Positions 51,810-63,380 of a DNA stretch of 64,000 nt are shown here, one piece after another (the stretch's first letter is position 1; the number at the start of each line of letters is the position of its first letter). A program made the translations under genes and the position numbers. The stretch comes from Phocoena phocoena (lineage: Eukaryota; Chordata; Mammalia; Artiodactyla; Phocoenidae). The notes below the pieces were generated by a model. The model was not told the DNA's origin. It made no database searches and saw nothing but the letters and a program-made list of their open reading frames with translations. Where the stretch lies: the NCBI RefSeq assembly GCF_963924675.1, contig NC_089236.1, positions 29,287,319 through 29,351,318 of the forward strand. Direction: 5' to 3'.

Positions 51810-53070
51810 ATTTGATGCTTTCTTAAACTGCTTCTGATGATTATGTTTTTGAATTTTAAGTAGTTACATATTTACATTATTCTAGATATTAAAATCTTGA
51901 GATTTTGTGATTGGACTTTTTTTCTAAAAGAGAATTACTAACTCTTTTAAATTTAAAGGTTTTATCATCTATTACAACAGGATATATAATTTAGGTTTGT
52001 GCATATTTAAGGAGGTAGGAAATATGCATAAGATTTATAATAAGGAATAAAATAAAAAAATACATGGCTTTTTGAAACATTATTTTAAATAATATCTAAT
52101 TATAAATTATTATTTGAAAGGAATTGTTTTGCTACATTTTCTTTACTGAGAATTTTTTATTGTAAAAAATATTACTTGTACTCTCCTTTTAAAACAGTTA
52201 GATATTCCCTACAGAAAAGGAAAAAAAAAAAAAAAAAGGAAGAAGCACTTTAAACAAAATGAGATATTTCTTCCAGCACCTAAATCAGATGGTATAATAT
52301 TTCACAAATTCTGATAACGTCAGGTCTGTAGAAATTCTAGTTAATCCAAAGTTACTAGATGACACAATCCTATATCCAAAATCTAGACATAGAAAGTTTT
52401 AGGAGAGAAAAACGGGATGTCTGCTGTTATAAGGTACTCAAAACCTATTATTCCTTATTTCATATCACAGTACATGGGCTATTTCTTCTGTCACCTACCT
52501 CCAGGCAAAATTGCACCTAATCTATCAGAGAAATGAGTCTCTTCAATTCTTAAAATCTTTCTGGGAATTAGATATCACAGTTCCTTTAATGTCAAAAAAT
52601 CTTTTAATCACGAAGTCTCTCTTTGCACCTAATGCTTTGTACTTTATATTTAGTCCATTTTCTTTTGTGTAACTCAATAGACATATTTGTAATTAATAAA
52701 ATGCTTATTTGGCAAACAGAGCTTTCCATCCACTTGGGCTTTCTAAAGTAAAATTAACTTGTAGCAGTCTTTTAAGAAAGGGATTAGTGGCATGGAATTT
52801 ATAGTTTAGAAAATTGTGGTAATCATAGAAAACAGCAAAGGACACAGCTAGGGGAAAATTATTCAGAAAAGATTTTGAATATTGGATTCCCTGTTACAGA
52901 GAATGGAATGGAAAGTAAGAATGTGAGAGGTGATAAAAAGGTAAGGACTAATAAAATAGGATTGAGTCAAGAATACATAACTTAGATTAAATATGAAAAA
53001 TAAAGTAGAAAAAGAGAATGATATTTTCAGATAATCTAAAGATTATCCTAGGAAAGAACATTTAACAAAG
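51810..53070. other. unassigned AT-rich DNA
   Basis: No gene and no named repeat. A pure A run is at 52,219-52,237. Confidence 0.5.
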
Positions 53071-53323
53071 GAATATATGTACATGAGTGTGTGTGCACAC
53101 TCATGCATGTCAATTATGAATATATATAGTATTTACTAATATAAAAATAGTACATACTTTATATATCATTTTAAAAATTGTCCACCTATTTAAAATTAAT
53201 ATTGCTATATAAATATCTGACTGACCACAGATTATTTAGTTGGTTTAATATTACTGTAATTTTAATTATTTGATTACAAAATTTCAGAATGCACACATGA
53301 ATCAATTCCCCACTAACTACATT
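53071..53323 (+). repeat. unassigned inverted repeat, left copy
   Basis: This 253-base segment is the near reverse complement of 58,067-58,315. By hand alignment about 13 substitutions and one 4-base gap separate them, roughly 95% identity. Shared landmarks include 'ttttaaaaattgtccaccta' and 'agatt atttag' beside 'tctgactgaccacag'. I do not recognise the family, and no target-site duplication or terminal repeat is evident. It may be two copies of an unnamed repeat or an inverted local duplication. Confidence 0.9.
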
Positions 53324-53746
53324 TTTTTCCCTCAGTGTACACCTTTGAGAATCTGGACTTTCTGAGTGCATAATAATTTACTTTGTGTTAACTACAATGC
53401 CATAGATACCAGTATTACTATATATCTATGTCATAATTCTGTATTTAAACATTTCTCAAAAGCAAACTTGGTAATGTGAATTTTTTCCTTGCTAACATAA
53501 AAAATATCAAGTAAAGTTATTTCATATTGCGCTTTCAGACACCAAGCTGTCTCATACACTAGCTTAATTATGCATTGTCAAATTATAAATAGCCTCTAAT
53601 TAACAAGCCTCTCCTTCCATACAATGAGTAACCAATAATTCTAATGATAATATTCATGGATGAAATAGATGAAAGAAGACACTCAAGTTGTATAATAGAT
53701 CAATGTAACATAAATCATAAATTGTAATTGAAATAGGTCCTTTTAA

Positions 53747-54302
53747 AAAAGCACATTCTTTTTTTTTTATAGTTTCCTGTCTCTTTTTTTATAATTTTAT
53801 CTTTATTGGAGTATAATTGCTTTAAAATCTTGCATTAGTTTCTGCTGTGCAACAAAGTGAATTAGCTGTATGTATACATATCTCCCCATATCCCTTCCTT
53901 CTTGAACCTCCCTCCCACGTTCCCTATCCCACCCTTCTATGTTGTCACAAAGCACTGAGCTGATCTCCCTGTGCTATGCAGCAGCTTCCCACTAGCCATC
54001 CATTTTACATTTGGTAGTGTATATATGTCAATTCTACTTTCTCACTTCGTCCCAGCTTCTCCTTCTCCAACTGTGTCCTCAAGTCCGTTCTCTATGTCTG
54101 CATCTTTATTCCTGCCCTGCCACTACGTTTATCAGTACCATTTTTTTTAGATTCCATATATGTGTGTTAGCATATTGTATTTGTTTTCCTCCTTTTGACT
54201 TACTTCACTCTGTATAACAACCTCTAGGTCTATCCACCTCGTTACAAATAACTCAGTTTTGTTTCTTTTTATGGCTGAGTAATATTCCACTGTATATGTA
54301 TG

Positions 54303-54352
<50 letters not shown>

Positions 54353-54690
54353 ACATCTTTATCCATTCATCTGTTGATGGATATTTAGGTTGCTTCCATG
54401 TGCTGGCTATTGTAAATAGAGTTACAATGAACATTGTGGTACATGTATCATTTGGAATTACGGTTTTCCCAGTAGTGGGATTGCTGGATCATACGCTAGT
54501 TCTACTTTTAGTTTTTTTATGGAAGCTCCATACTGTTCTCCATAGTGGCTGTATCAATTTACATTCCCACCAACAGTGCAGGAGCATTCCCTTTTCTCCA
54601 CACCTTCAGGATTTATTGTTTCTAGATTTTTTTGATGGTGGCAGTTCTGATCAGTGTGAGGTGATACTTCATTGTGAAAACAACATTCTT
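53747..54690 (-). mobile_element. 5'-truncated L1 with target-site duplication
   Basis: Reverse complement of L1 3'UTR and the end of ORF2, about 53,761-54,676: 'tctttattggagtataattg', 'tctccctgtgctatgcagca', 'ttatggctgagtaatattcc', 'ctgttgatggatatttaggt', 'cagtgtgaggtgatacttca'. Flanked by AAAAGCACATTCTT (53,747-53,760) and AAAACAACATTCTT (54,677-54,690), two differences in 14. A long (TA)n tract has grown inside the ORF2 end. Confidence 0.9.
54307..54349. repeat. (TA)n microsatellite inside L1
   Basis: About 21 uninterrupted TA units between 'ctgtatatgtatgta' and 'tgtcacatctttatcc'. L1 normally has only a short AT run here, so it expanded after insertion. Confidence 0.95.
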
Positions 54691-54878
54691 ATGGAAACAT
54701 CTTTTGGTTCATTGCAAAATAACAGCAATATTATGCAAATTATTATGACTCAATATAAGATTATATTGATCTTCATCAAAACAAATTTGAAAATTCTTTT
54801 TTTAATAAAAACTCTCTATGCTGTATACTATTAGATGTTTATATTAGATAATGCATTTTAACATAGTATTAAAGATAA

Positions 54879-55084
54879 GGGCTTCCCTGGTGGTGCAGTG
54901 GTTGGGAGTCCACCTGCCAGTGCAGGGGACACGGGTTCGTGCCCCAGTATGAGAAGATCCCACATGCCGCGGAGCAGCTGGGTCTGTGAGCCATGGCTGC
55001 TGAGCCTGTGCGTCCAGAGCCTGTGCTTCACAACGGGGAGGCCACAACAGTGAGAGGCCCGTGTACCACAAAAAGAAAAAAAAA
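54879..55084 (+). mobile_element. CHR-type SINE (short form)
   Basis: Forward element from GGGCTTCCCTGGTGGTGCAG to a mixed A tail (AAAAAGAAAA..). Short duplication AAAGATAA at 54,871-54,878 and 55,085-55,092. Confidence 0.93.
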
Positions 55085-55092
55085 AAAGATAA

Positions 55093-57730
55093 AAACATAT
55101 ATCTAAATACATTATCTATATTTAATATACTAGTTAAAATTCAAAGACTCTCTAAAAGCCAAATTATTCATTTTAATCATCTCAATTTTTTATATTTAAT
55201 TATTATTTAGTTAAAGCCTGCATATTATGTACCCAATACTATACAAACCTCTCTGAATATAGAAATTGAAGGAAGTTACTTAAAATAATTTTTGTCCTTA
55301 GAGACCTGATAGTTTCTGGAAATTCAGGCAGATAGGAAATCTACGAGTTTTCAGATGTTCATGAAAATTGAAGCCATATTTGAAACACTGTAGATTTTAG
55401 ACACTGTTTAGATGCTATTGATTTTTAACTTATTACTTAGTTATTAAAAAACTACTTCCCCCAAAACTTAATGCAATTGAGAAAGAAATTCAAAGGTTTT
55501 ATCAATAATGATAGTGTCATCAATAATGAATTAATCTTTTCTAAGCATCTTTCTCTCTCTCTGTCTCTCTCTCTCAGCAAAACCAACTCCATTTTTATTT
55601 GAGAAAATATCAACTATTTATTTCAGAATATAAATACACATGGAAAATCATTCATCAAATACTTACTGAATCCACAAATTTCCACAATCTGTGAATAAAA
55701 TGGGCACAACCTATTCCTACTATAAATGTGCTCAAAATCTGAGGCTGGATAGGACATAAGAATTAAAAATAATTCAGTAAAAGAAATATCAATTTAGATG
55801 TAGACACAGGGTGATGTGAAAGAGCTTAAACTCAATCTCATAATGATTATATAAGAAACTGTAGAAGAAATGCTCTTAATCTGACTCCTAGAATACAGAA
55901 AGAATATAGTCAACTAATAAAAGCAAGGGTGATGCTTTCAAAAAAGAGATGAAATAAAAAAAAAAGAAGGGAAAAAAATTAAATAAACAAAAGAATAAGG
56001 AGAGTAAAAAGGGAGGAAGGAAGGAAGGGAAACAGAACAAATTGTTACAAACAAATTGTTACAAAACTAAAGGTTTAAAATATTTTGGTTTTGAAACAAG
56101 AACTATTTTCTGCTGTTGAAGTATAACAGCCACAAACTGAATCACAATTGTCCTTGATTTACAAATGTAGTTATAAACACTATTGGACTGTTCAAAAGAT
56201 TGTAATAAGTTACAGCCTGAATTAACCAAGTACCCAGAAATGAAAACTTCCATATCTTTTGTGAAATTATGTCTTATCCAAATGCCTAACTTGTCGTGTT
56301 TTAGGAGTTAATGATTACAGCACAAAATGTTCTGTCAAATCTAATATGAATTGACAAAAAATGTTTAATTGTCCTATTCTTAGCAAGTCACTGCCAAAGA
56401 GCACATTTAATGTAAATAATGATTTGTTCTTTTACACAATAAATTGTCTTTATTTTTCAAATATTTCACACTTTAGAAACACTAAACCAATCTAATATTT
56501 TATCCTTAAAATCCTTTTAAAATATTTTATTTACAATAAAATTATATTTGAAAGAATGTATAAAAAATATAATTGTGAATGATTATCTGAACTTGACACT
56601 CAGTTCCAGAGATGTCGTCCTCCAGCCAAGCTGTATGATTCTCAAAAGCTCAGGTTACATTGGCATGGACAAAATGAAGAAATAAACCCAAAATCAACTG
56701 CATTATACAGGCTTGGTTGAAATATAAAAATATTAGTTTGGGAAAATCCACAGATTATCAACCAAACAAGTGGATAAAGCTCTGTGGTCTAGAGTCTATT
56801 CCTTTTGGTCAAACAAGTTTTGGGTCAGAATGTCAAGTATATAATGCATCCTCTTTTGACATTATTCAAGAAAATTTTGTAATTTCCAAAATCCTAAATC
56901 AAAATACCAAGATTACCCGTTCAAAAAAAAAATAGTATCATGAGGAAAATGCCACATGAGGAAATCACATCATGAGGAAAATTTTGAAGTTGATTTTTTT
57001 TTTTTAATTAACGAAATTCTTCCTAGATTAACATGTGCTATATGTTATTTACTTTTTCTTATGTAAAATCTAGGAGTAAACACTTATGATGATTTTACTA
57101 GGGAATTATGTGAACCAAATTAAGGATTTTAGAACCATATAGAACCAGATATAAGTCTTAGAAATAAGAGCTAACTAACTGTTTCTCTGGCTTTGGAAAT
57201 GTCTTAATGTTCTAAACCTTAAAATATCTTTGTGCAATATATATTTCTAAAAGCAATTTACCTAAGAATAGAGTCACTATGTGCCTCAGTACACTCAAAT
57301 ATCACTCTTTGGCTCAAAACAAACATGGATATGGAGGAAAATAGTATTCTGGGCTTTTTACAATTGGCCTTATCTTCCCACTCAATGTACTTCTATTACT
57401 TAGAATGTGCACACAAGATTATCTTAAGAATATATTTGTAAACAAAATGCATACTTGAATACTTTAACATGACTGATACTACTATAGTGACCTGAATGAT
57501 ATTCAGTTCAAGACATAAGTAATAGAAATCTTCTTGAATTATCTAATAAAATATTCATTTCTAAACTGATACACTCTAAATCACAATCAAAATGGTTCTT
57601 CCTAATAAATAATCTACATTGTCATTCAGGAACATGCGATACCTAAAATTCTACCATCCCTGCAACCTCTTGTTTCCATAGCTGATGTTGACCACCTTGG
57701 TGTAAGACTTTCAAAAAGATGGAGGAGAAA
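55093..57730. other. unassigned AT-rich DNA
   Basis: No gene. Contains a (TC)n run at 55,551-55,575 and small local repeats: ACAAATTGTTAC twice near 56,037-56,063, and CATGAGGAAA several times at 56,939-56,985. Confidence 0.5.
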
Positions 57731-57734
57731 GGTA

Positions 57735-57845
57735 ATGAGAGACCCTTAAAGAGTCTTTTATGAGACATGCTTAGAAGAAGTGAATATTGTCTCCCTCTAT
57801 ATGCTATTTATTGTCAAGAACTCAGTTACATGGCTATATCAAACT
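57735..57845 (+). repeat. old interspersed repeat fragment, family not named
   Basis: 'gagtcttttatgagacatgc', 'gtctccctctatatgctat' and 'aagaactcagttacatggct' match a repeat consensus I recognise in outline but cannot name with confidence. Confidence 0.4.
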
Positions 57846-58066
57846 GAAGAAAGAATAAGAAAATCTATCAGTATGTCCTCCTGTAGATGAAATAAATGGG
57901 ATTATAGATATCTAGGCAATTTTTACCATATTTTGTTCTTCTGGCCATTCTCCACCCTCAAACAAAAAACCCACTCCATCCTCCTAATCCAATAGCAATA
58001 CTAAAAGTGCCATCACCCACTGCTTGTCCAGTAATTCCACATAAAATGCAGTCCTTTCTAACTACT

Positions 58067-58315
58067 AATGTAGTTATTGGGGAATTGATTTATGTGTGCA
58101 TTCTGAAATTTTGTAATCAAATAATTAAAATTATAGTAATGTTAAACTAAATAATCTGTGGTCAGTCAGATATTTATATAGCAATATTAATTTTAAATAG
58201 GTGGACAATTTTTAAAATGATATATAGAGTATGTACTATTTTTATATTAGCAAATACTATATATAGTCATAACTAACACGCATGAATGTGCACACACACT
58301 CATGTACATATATGC
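58067..58315 (-). repeat. unassigned inverted repeat, right copy
   Basis: Reverse complement partner of 53,071-53,323 (roughly 95% identical by eye). It ends at 58,315, about 45 bases before an old DNA-transposon-like repeat. The distance between the inner edges is 4.7 kb. Confidence 0.9.
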
Positions 58316-58361
58316 CTCAGTTTTATATTGTGGCTTTCATACCCCACTGTTCTAAAGCAAA

Positions 58362-58570
58362 GATATTCAAATTATGGCCTGTGATCCAGTTGCCTGCCTT
58401 AGTGTTTTAATAGTGTTTTATTGAAACCCAGCTACAATAATTTGTTTATATTGACTATGATTACTTTCATGCTACAATGACAGGTCTAAGCAGGATGGAA
58501 TAGTTTTGACAGAGGTATTATGGCCCCAAAGCCTAAAATATTTAGTATTTAGCTCTGTAAGAAGAAGTTT
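58362..58570 (+). mobile_element. probable non-autonomous hAT-like DNA transposon fragment
   Basis: 'attcaaattatggcctgtga', 'gttttattgaaacccagcta', 'atgattactttcatgctaca', 'gacagaggtattatggcccc' and 'aaagcctaaaatatttagta' follow a common ancient mammalian repeat whose family name I cannot fix. Old and diverged. Confidence 0.6.
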
Positions 58571-58856
58571 ATTAATGCCTCCTTTAAAGAATAAATTATT
58601 CTTCTACCCAATAAGCAATGGTAAAGAAGAGGTAGAATAACCGTTTTGTTATACTTCCACCTAAAAATTTGTATTAAAAGCAAAGAATGGGATATTTGTC
58701 ACTGGTAGGAAGTTTGACAACCATTTGCTTTGACAATAATGGGAACCCCTGAATTTGACTTTGAATTTGTTTTGGAAGAATGTTGTCACCCATTGTTCAC
58801 TTATTCTGCCAGCATTCTAGGACGTCCTTCCTTCCTTATTAGGCTACTTGGCTCTG

Positions 58857-59392
58857 ATGGTTAATTTTCTGTGTCAACTTTATTGGGTCAGGAGATGCTC
58901 AGATAGCTGGTGAAACATTATTTCTATATGTCTGTGAGGGATGTCCAGAAGAGATTAGCACTTAAATGGGTAGACTGAGTAAAAAAATAATTACCCTCAT
59001 CAATGAGGGTGGCATCATCCAATCCTTTATTTTTTTTTTGGGTATGAATAGAACAAAAAGGCAGAGGAAGGATAAATTAGCCATTTGTTTCAACATTCAT
59101 CTTCTGCTCTCTGATGTCAGCTTTCCTGGTTCTCAGGCCTTTGGACTCTGACCAAGACTAACAATGTTGACCCCTCATTTCTCAAGTCTTTGGACTTGAA
59201 CTGGGACTTGACTCACACCAACTGTTCCCCTGGTTCTCGAGCCTTTGGACTAGTACTGAATTACATCACTGGCTTTTCTGGTTCTCCAGCTTGCTGGTGG
59301 CAAGTCATAGGAATTCAGCCTCCTTTATCACATAAGCTGATTCTTGTAATAAATCTCCACTAGTTTTGTTTCTCTGGAGAAATTTAATACAG
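58857..59392 (+). mobile_element. MaLR (MLT1D-like) LTR, near full length
   Basis: Forward LTR: 'tgatggttaattttctgtgt', 'caggagatgctcagatagct', 'gggtagactgagtaaaaaaa', repeated 'cctttggactct' style blocks typical of this LTR body, and the end 'ttgtaataaatctccac' with 'tgtttctctggagaaattta' and 'atacag'. Non-coding. Confidence 0.82.
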
Positions 59393-60334
59393 TGGTTATA
59401 ACTGATGAAGGTGATTAGGACTTGCTGTCATTGGGGGCTGTACACTTCACCCATCTTATTGCAATGCTAGTGGAAGACTCATGCTTTGTTTGAACTCAGA
59501 AAGAAAATAAAAGATTATTTCTTTGGCAAAAAATTTACTAAAATTTAGCAGTTATATTAATCATGTTTTCTTGATTTTGCTGAGATTCAAAACAACCTGT
59601 AAAATATCAATGACTTTTAACATCAGCAAAAGTTTATTTTTTGATCACGTTACATATTGGATGTGAGTCAGCAGCATCTCTGATTTTGCTCCAGGCTACA
59701 AGTAAGCTTCAGGTCAGCTTCACTTTTCTTCATTCTTGGTCCAATTTTCTTCATTCCAGGTCAAGCCTTTTGGAGTGGTCTCAACTTTGAACATGCCATT
59801 CTCATGACAGAACAGCAAGAATGTTGATTGAAATATACATAGCTTTTGCTATGACATGGCATAGGCCATGTGTATTCATATTCCACTGGGCAAGAAAACT
59901 CAATGTTCTTGGAGTAAGAAGGTATGCACAATATATAGAGGGCACTGAAATTCACAGGGAAGTCAGTTAGAATGCATAATATGCTCTCATGAATGAGGAC
60001 TACATAGCATAAACTATAATACAATCTGACTCCTTAAGCCTCAGGTTTTGTTCACTTCCAATCATTTCTTTGCACCAGTAGTTACAATCAAAGTTCTTAC
60101 CCAAATATACATCTCAAGTCTAACTTATTTCTTTGTATATATATTAAAATGACTCTTTGTCTAAAATTAAAGACACAACCTGGAAGCCACTAAGTTTGGG
60201 CTTTAAGAATTCACCTTTAATTTAATCTTTCCTGCAAACCTGAGTTTTTCCATGTGTACTTTGTGCTCTTGCAGTGGGCTTTTGTAACCCATTAAAGACT
60301 GGATTCTATTCCTTTTTATTTCTACTTTCTACTT
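59393..60334. other. unassigned DNA
   Basis: No gene recognised. A minus-strand frame at 59,761-60,024 has no recognisable features. Confidence 0.5.
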
Positions 60335-62205
60335 TCTTAATTGTTTTGGGTTTGTTTTGCAGGTCCTTTTCTTCTCTTGTGTTTCCCTCTTAAAGTAGGT
60401 CCTTTAGCCTTTGTTGTAGAGTTGTTTTGTTGGTGCTGAATTCTCTTAGCTTTTTCTTGTCTGTACAGCTTTTGATTTCTCCATTGAATCTGAATGAGAT
60501 TTTTGCCACACATAGTGATCTTGGTTGTAGCTTCTTCCCTTTCATCACTTTAAGTATATCATGCCACTCCCTTCTGGCTTGTAAAGTGTCTTCTGAGAAG
60601 TTAGCTGTTAACCTAACTTGTTAACCAGAGTTCCTCTGTATGTTATTTGTTGTTTTCCTTTATTGCTTTTAATAATTGTTCTTTGTCTTTAATTTTTGTC
60701 AGTTTGATTAGGATGTGTCTTGGCATGTTTCTCCTTGGCTTTATCCTGACTGGGATTCTCTGTGCTTCCTGGACTTGGTTGGCTATTTCCTTTCCCACGA
60801 GAGGAAAGTTTTCAACTATTATATCTTCAAATATTTTCTCAGGTCCTTTCTCTTCTCCTTCTGGGTCCCCTATAATTCGAATGTTGGTGCATTTAATGTT
60901 GTCCCAGAGGTCTCTTATGCGGTCTTCATTTATTTTCATTCTTTCTTTTTTATTTTGTTCTGTGGCAGTGAATTCCAACATTCTGTCTTCCAGGTCACTT
61001 GACCATTCTTCTGCCTCAGTTATTCTGCTGTTGATTCCTTCTAGTGTATTTTTCATTTCATTATTGTATTGTTCATCTCTGTTTGTTGCCTCTTCAATTC
61101 TTTTATGTCTTTGTTAAACATTTCTTGCATCTTCTCAATCTTTGCTTCCACTCTTTTTCTGAGGTCCTGGATCATATTCACTATGATTATTCTGAATTCT
61201 TTTTCTGGAAGGTTGCCTATCTCCACTTCATTTAGTTGTTTTTCTTGGGTTTTATCTTGTTCCTTCACCTGAAACATAGTCCTTTGCTTTTTCGTTTTGT
61301 CTATCTTTCTGTGAATGCGGTTTTCATTCCACAGGCTGCAGGATTATAGTTCTTCTTGTTTCTGCTGTCTGCCCTCTGGTGGATGAGACTATCTAAGAGG
61401 TTTGTACAAGCTTCCTGCTGGGAGGGACTGGTGGTAGGTAGAGCTGGGTGTTGCTTTGGTAGGCAAAGCTCAGTAAAACTTTAATTGCTTTTCTGCTGAT
61501 GGGTGGGGCTGAGTTCTCTTCCTGTTGTTTGTTTGGTCTGAGGCAACCCAACACTGGAGCCTACAGGCCCTTTGGTTCGGCTGATGGTGGACTCCGGGAG
61601 GGTTCACAGCAAGGAGTACTTCCCAGAACTTCTGCTGTCAGTGTCCTTGTCTCCACAGTGAGCCACAACCACCCCCCGCCTTTGCAGGAGACTCTCCAAC
61701 ACTAGCAGGTAGGTCTGTTTCAGTCTCCTAAGGGGTCCCTCCTCCTTCTCCCTGGGTCCCGTTGTACACACTACTTTGTGTGTGCCCTCCAAGAGTGGAG
61801 TCTCTGTTTCCCTCAGTCCTGTCAAAGTCCTGTAATCAAATCCCAGTAGCCTTCATAGTCTGATTCTCTGGGAATTCCTGCTGCTGTTGCTGGACACCCA
61901 GGTTTGGAAACCTGATGTGGGGCTCACAACCTTCACTCCTGTGAGTGGACTCCTGTGGTCTAATTGTTCTCACAAATTGTGAGTCACCAACCCAGTGGTT
62001 ATGGGACTTGTTTTTTTGTGATGGCACCCCTCCTACCATCTCATTGCACCTTCTCCTTTATCTTTGGATGTGGGGTATCTTTTTTAGTGAGTTTCAGTGT
62101 CTTCCTGATGATGATTTTTCAGCAGTTAGTTTTGATTCTGGTGCTCTCACCAGAGGGAGTGAGCACACGTCCTTCTACTCTGTCATCTTGAACCAATCTC
62201 CTCTG
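60335..62205 (-). mobile_element. L1 fragment holding 5'UTR and ORF1 only
   Basis: On the minus strand the element starts near 62,205 with the L1 5' end ('gattggttcaagatgacaga', 'gtagaaggacgtgtgctcac'), continues through a GC-richer 5'UTR to about 61,280, then ORF1 to the TAA at 60,390-60,392. L1 similarity fades near 60,335, just before the expected ORF2 start. No ORF2 or L1 3' end follows. Confidence 0.85.
60390..61277 (-). pseudogene. L1 ORF1 relic
   Basis: Two frames cover ORF1. 61,053-61,277 holds the amino-terminal coiled-coil text (EFRIIIVNMIQDLRKRVEAK). 60,643-61,056 holds the end of the coiled coil (ITEAEEWSSDLEDRMLE) and the RRM (IRDLWDNIKCTNIRIIGDPE, then ENFPLVGKEIANQVQEAQRI). 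The frame changes at about 61,055 and again at a stop at 60,643, after which ORF1 carboxy-terminal text continues to the natural TAA. It is better preserved than the ORF1 at 30 kb in this part. Confidence 0.9.
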
Positions 62206-62209
62206 AATA

Positions 62210-63140
62210 TTTCAAACACTCCATTGAGTCTGATGAAGATTCATACTTTAAAAATAAGGGACTTACTTGAGGGTTAGGGTCATGCTTTAAGACTAAGGAT
62301 AAAAATGAAATAGAGTCATTCAAAAAAAAGAAAAAAAAAACTAAACCACTGATCAAAAGATCACCAATTATTCAACAGAGAGTAATAATTTCAACTTGAG
62401 CTATTAGGTTCCCTGTCAATTAACTATAGCCTTGATGCTAATTTGAATCTAATTTTGCATGCCAACCATGATATCCTTGAAATATATTTTCTTTTCGCTG
62501 AAAAGTAATATTTTGAGGATGAATAGATTAGATATTAATATCATGTACATTATTTAAATGCATGTTTTTATATTTTGCTAAATCAGAAAAAAGTAAAATA
62601 ACCAGGAGTGTTAATTCTGTATGAAATAGAAAGAAGTATTAATGATATAAATGCCAAAGAGAGAATTAAAAAGAAAATGCTTTTGAGAATGTGCTAAAAA
62701 TGTATTATTATTTGAAGGAAAAATATTTGGCTTATGTACACAGTGATATTAATGTCAGCATCTTGAATGACAAGCAGAGCATTTCTTGTTTTTCTTATTA
62801 AGAGAGTGAGTAGAATAAACTCTTAACAATAATTATGTTCTTCAAATGAAACCATTATGTAGTTTTTAATATGTGCTTTCTTCATTGTCAAAAGAATGTC
62901 CTTGGGAATAAAATGTAATTTATAAATAAAACTATGACTGCTATGATTCCAAAAATTAAGCTGTCCTTCAGGTGTAGGTTAGACACTCTAGTTAGAAGAG
63001 TTATTTTTTGTTATTTCAGGAGTATTTGATCACTTACTAAGGTTGACTGAAATAGTAATAAAGATTTTACAAAAGGCTAAGTTAAAAGTAAATAGAATCT
63101 GGCTTGGGCATTAAACAAATTTTGCTTTCATATCTGGGTG
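62210..63140. other. unassigned AT-rich DNA
   Basis: No gene and no named repeat. Confidence 0.5.
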
Positions 63141-63159
63141 CTTAAAATACTGTCATAGA

Positions 63160-63366
63160 GGACTTCCCTGGTGGCACAGTGGTTGAGAGTCCACCTGCCG
63201 ATGCAGGGGACACAGGTTCGTGCCTAGGTCCGGGAAGCTCCCACATGCCTCGGAGCGGCTGGGCCCGTGAGCCATGGCCACTGAGCCTGCACGTCCAGAC
63301 CCTGTGCTCTGCAATGGGAGAGGCCACAGCAGTGAGAAGCCCACATACTGAAAAAAAAATAATAAT
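63160..63366 (+). mobile_element. CHR-type SINE (short form)
   Basis: Forward element starting GGACTTCCCTGGTGGCACAG and ending in an A/AAT-rich tail. Perfect 14-base duplication AATACTGTCATAGA at 63,146-63,159 and 63,367-63,380. Confidence 0.95.
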
Positions 63367-63380
63367 AATACTGTCATAGA

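Noticed and set aside
54304..54834. 176-codon plus-strand frame
   Set aside because: It begins in the (TA)n tract and runs antisense through L1 ORF2, so it is not a gene.
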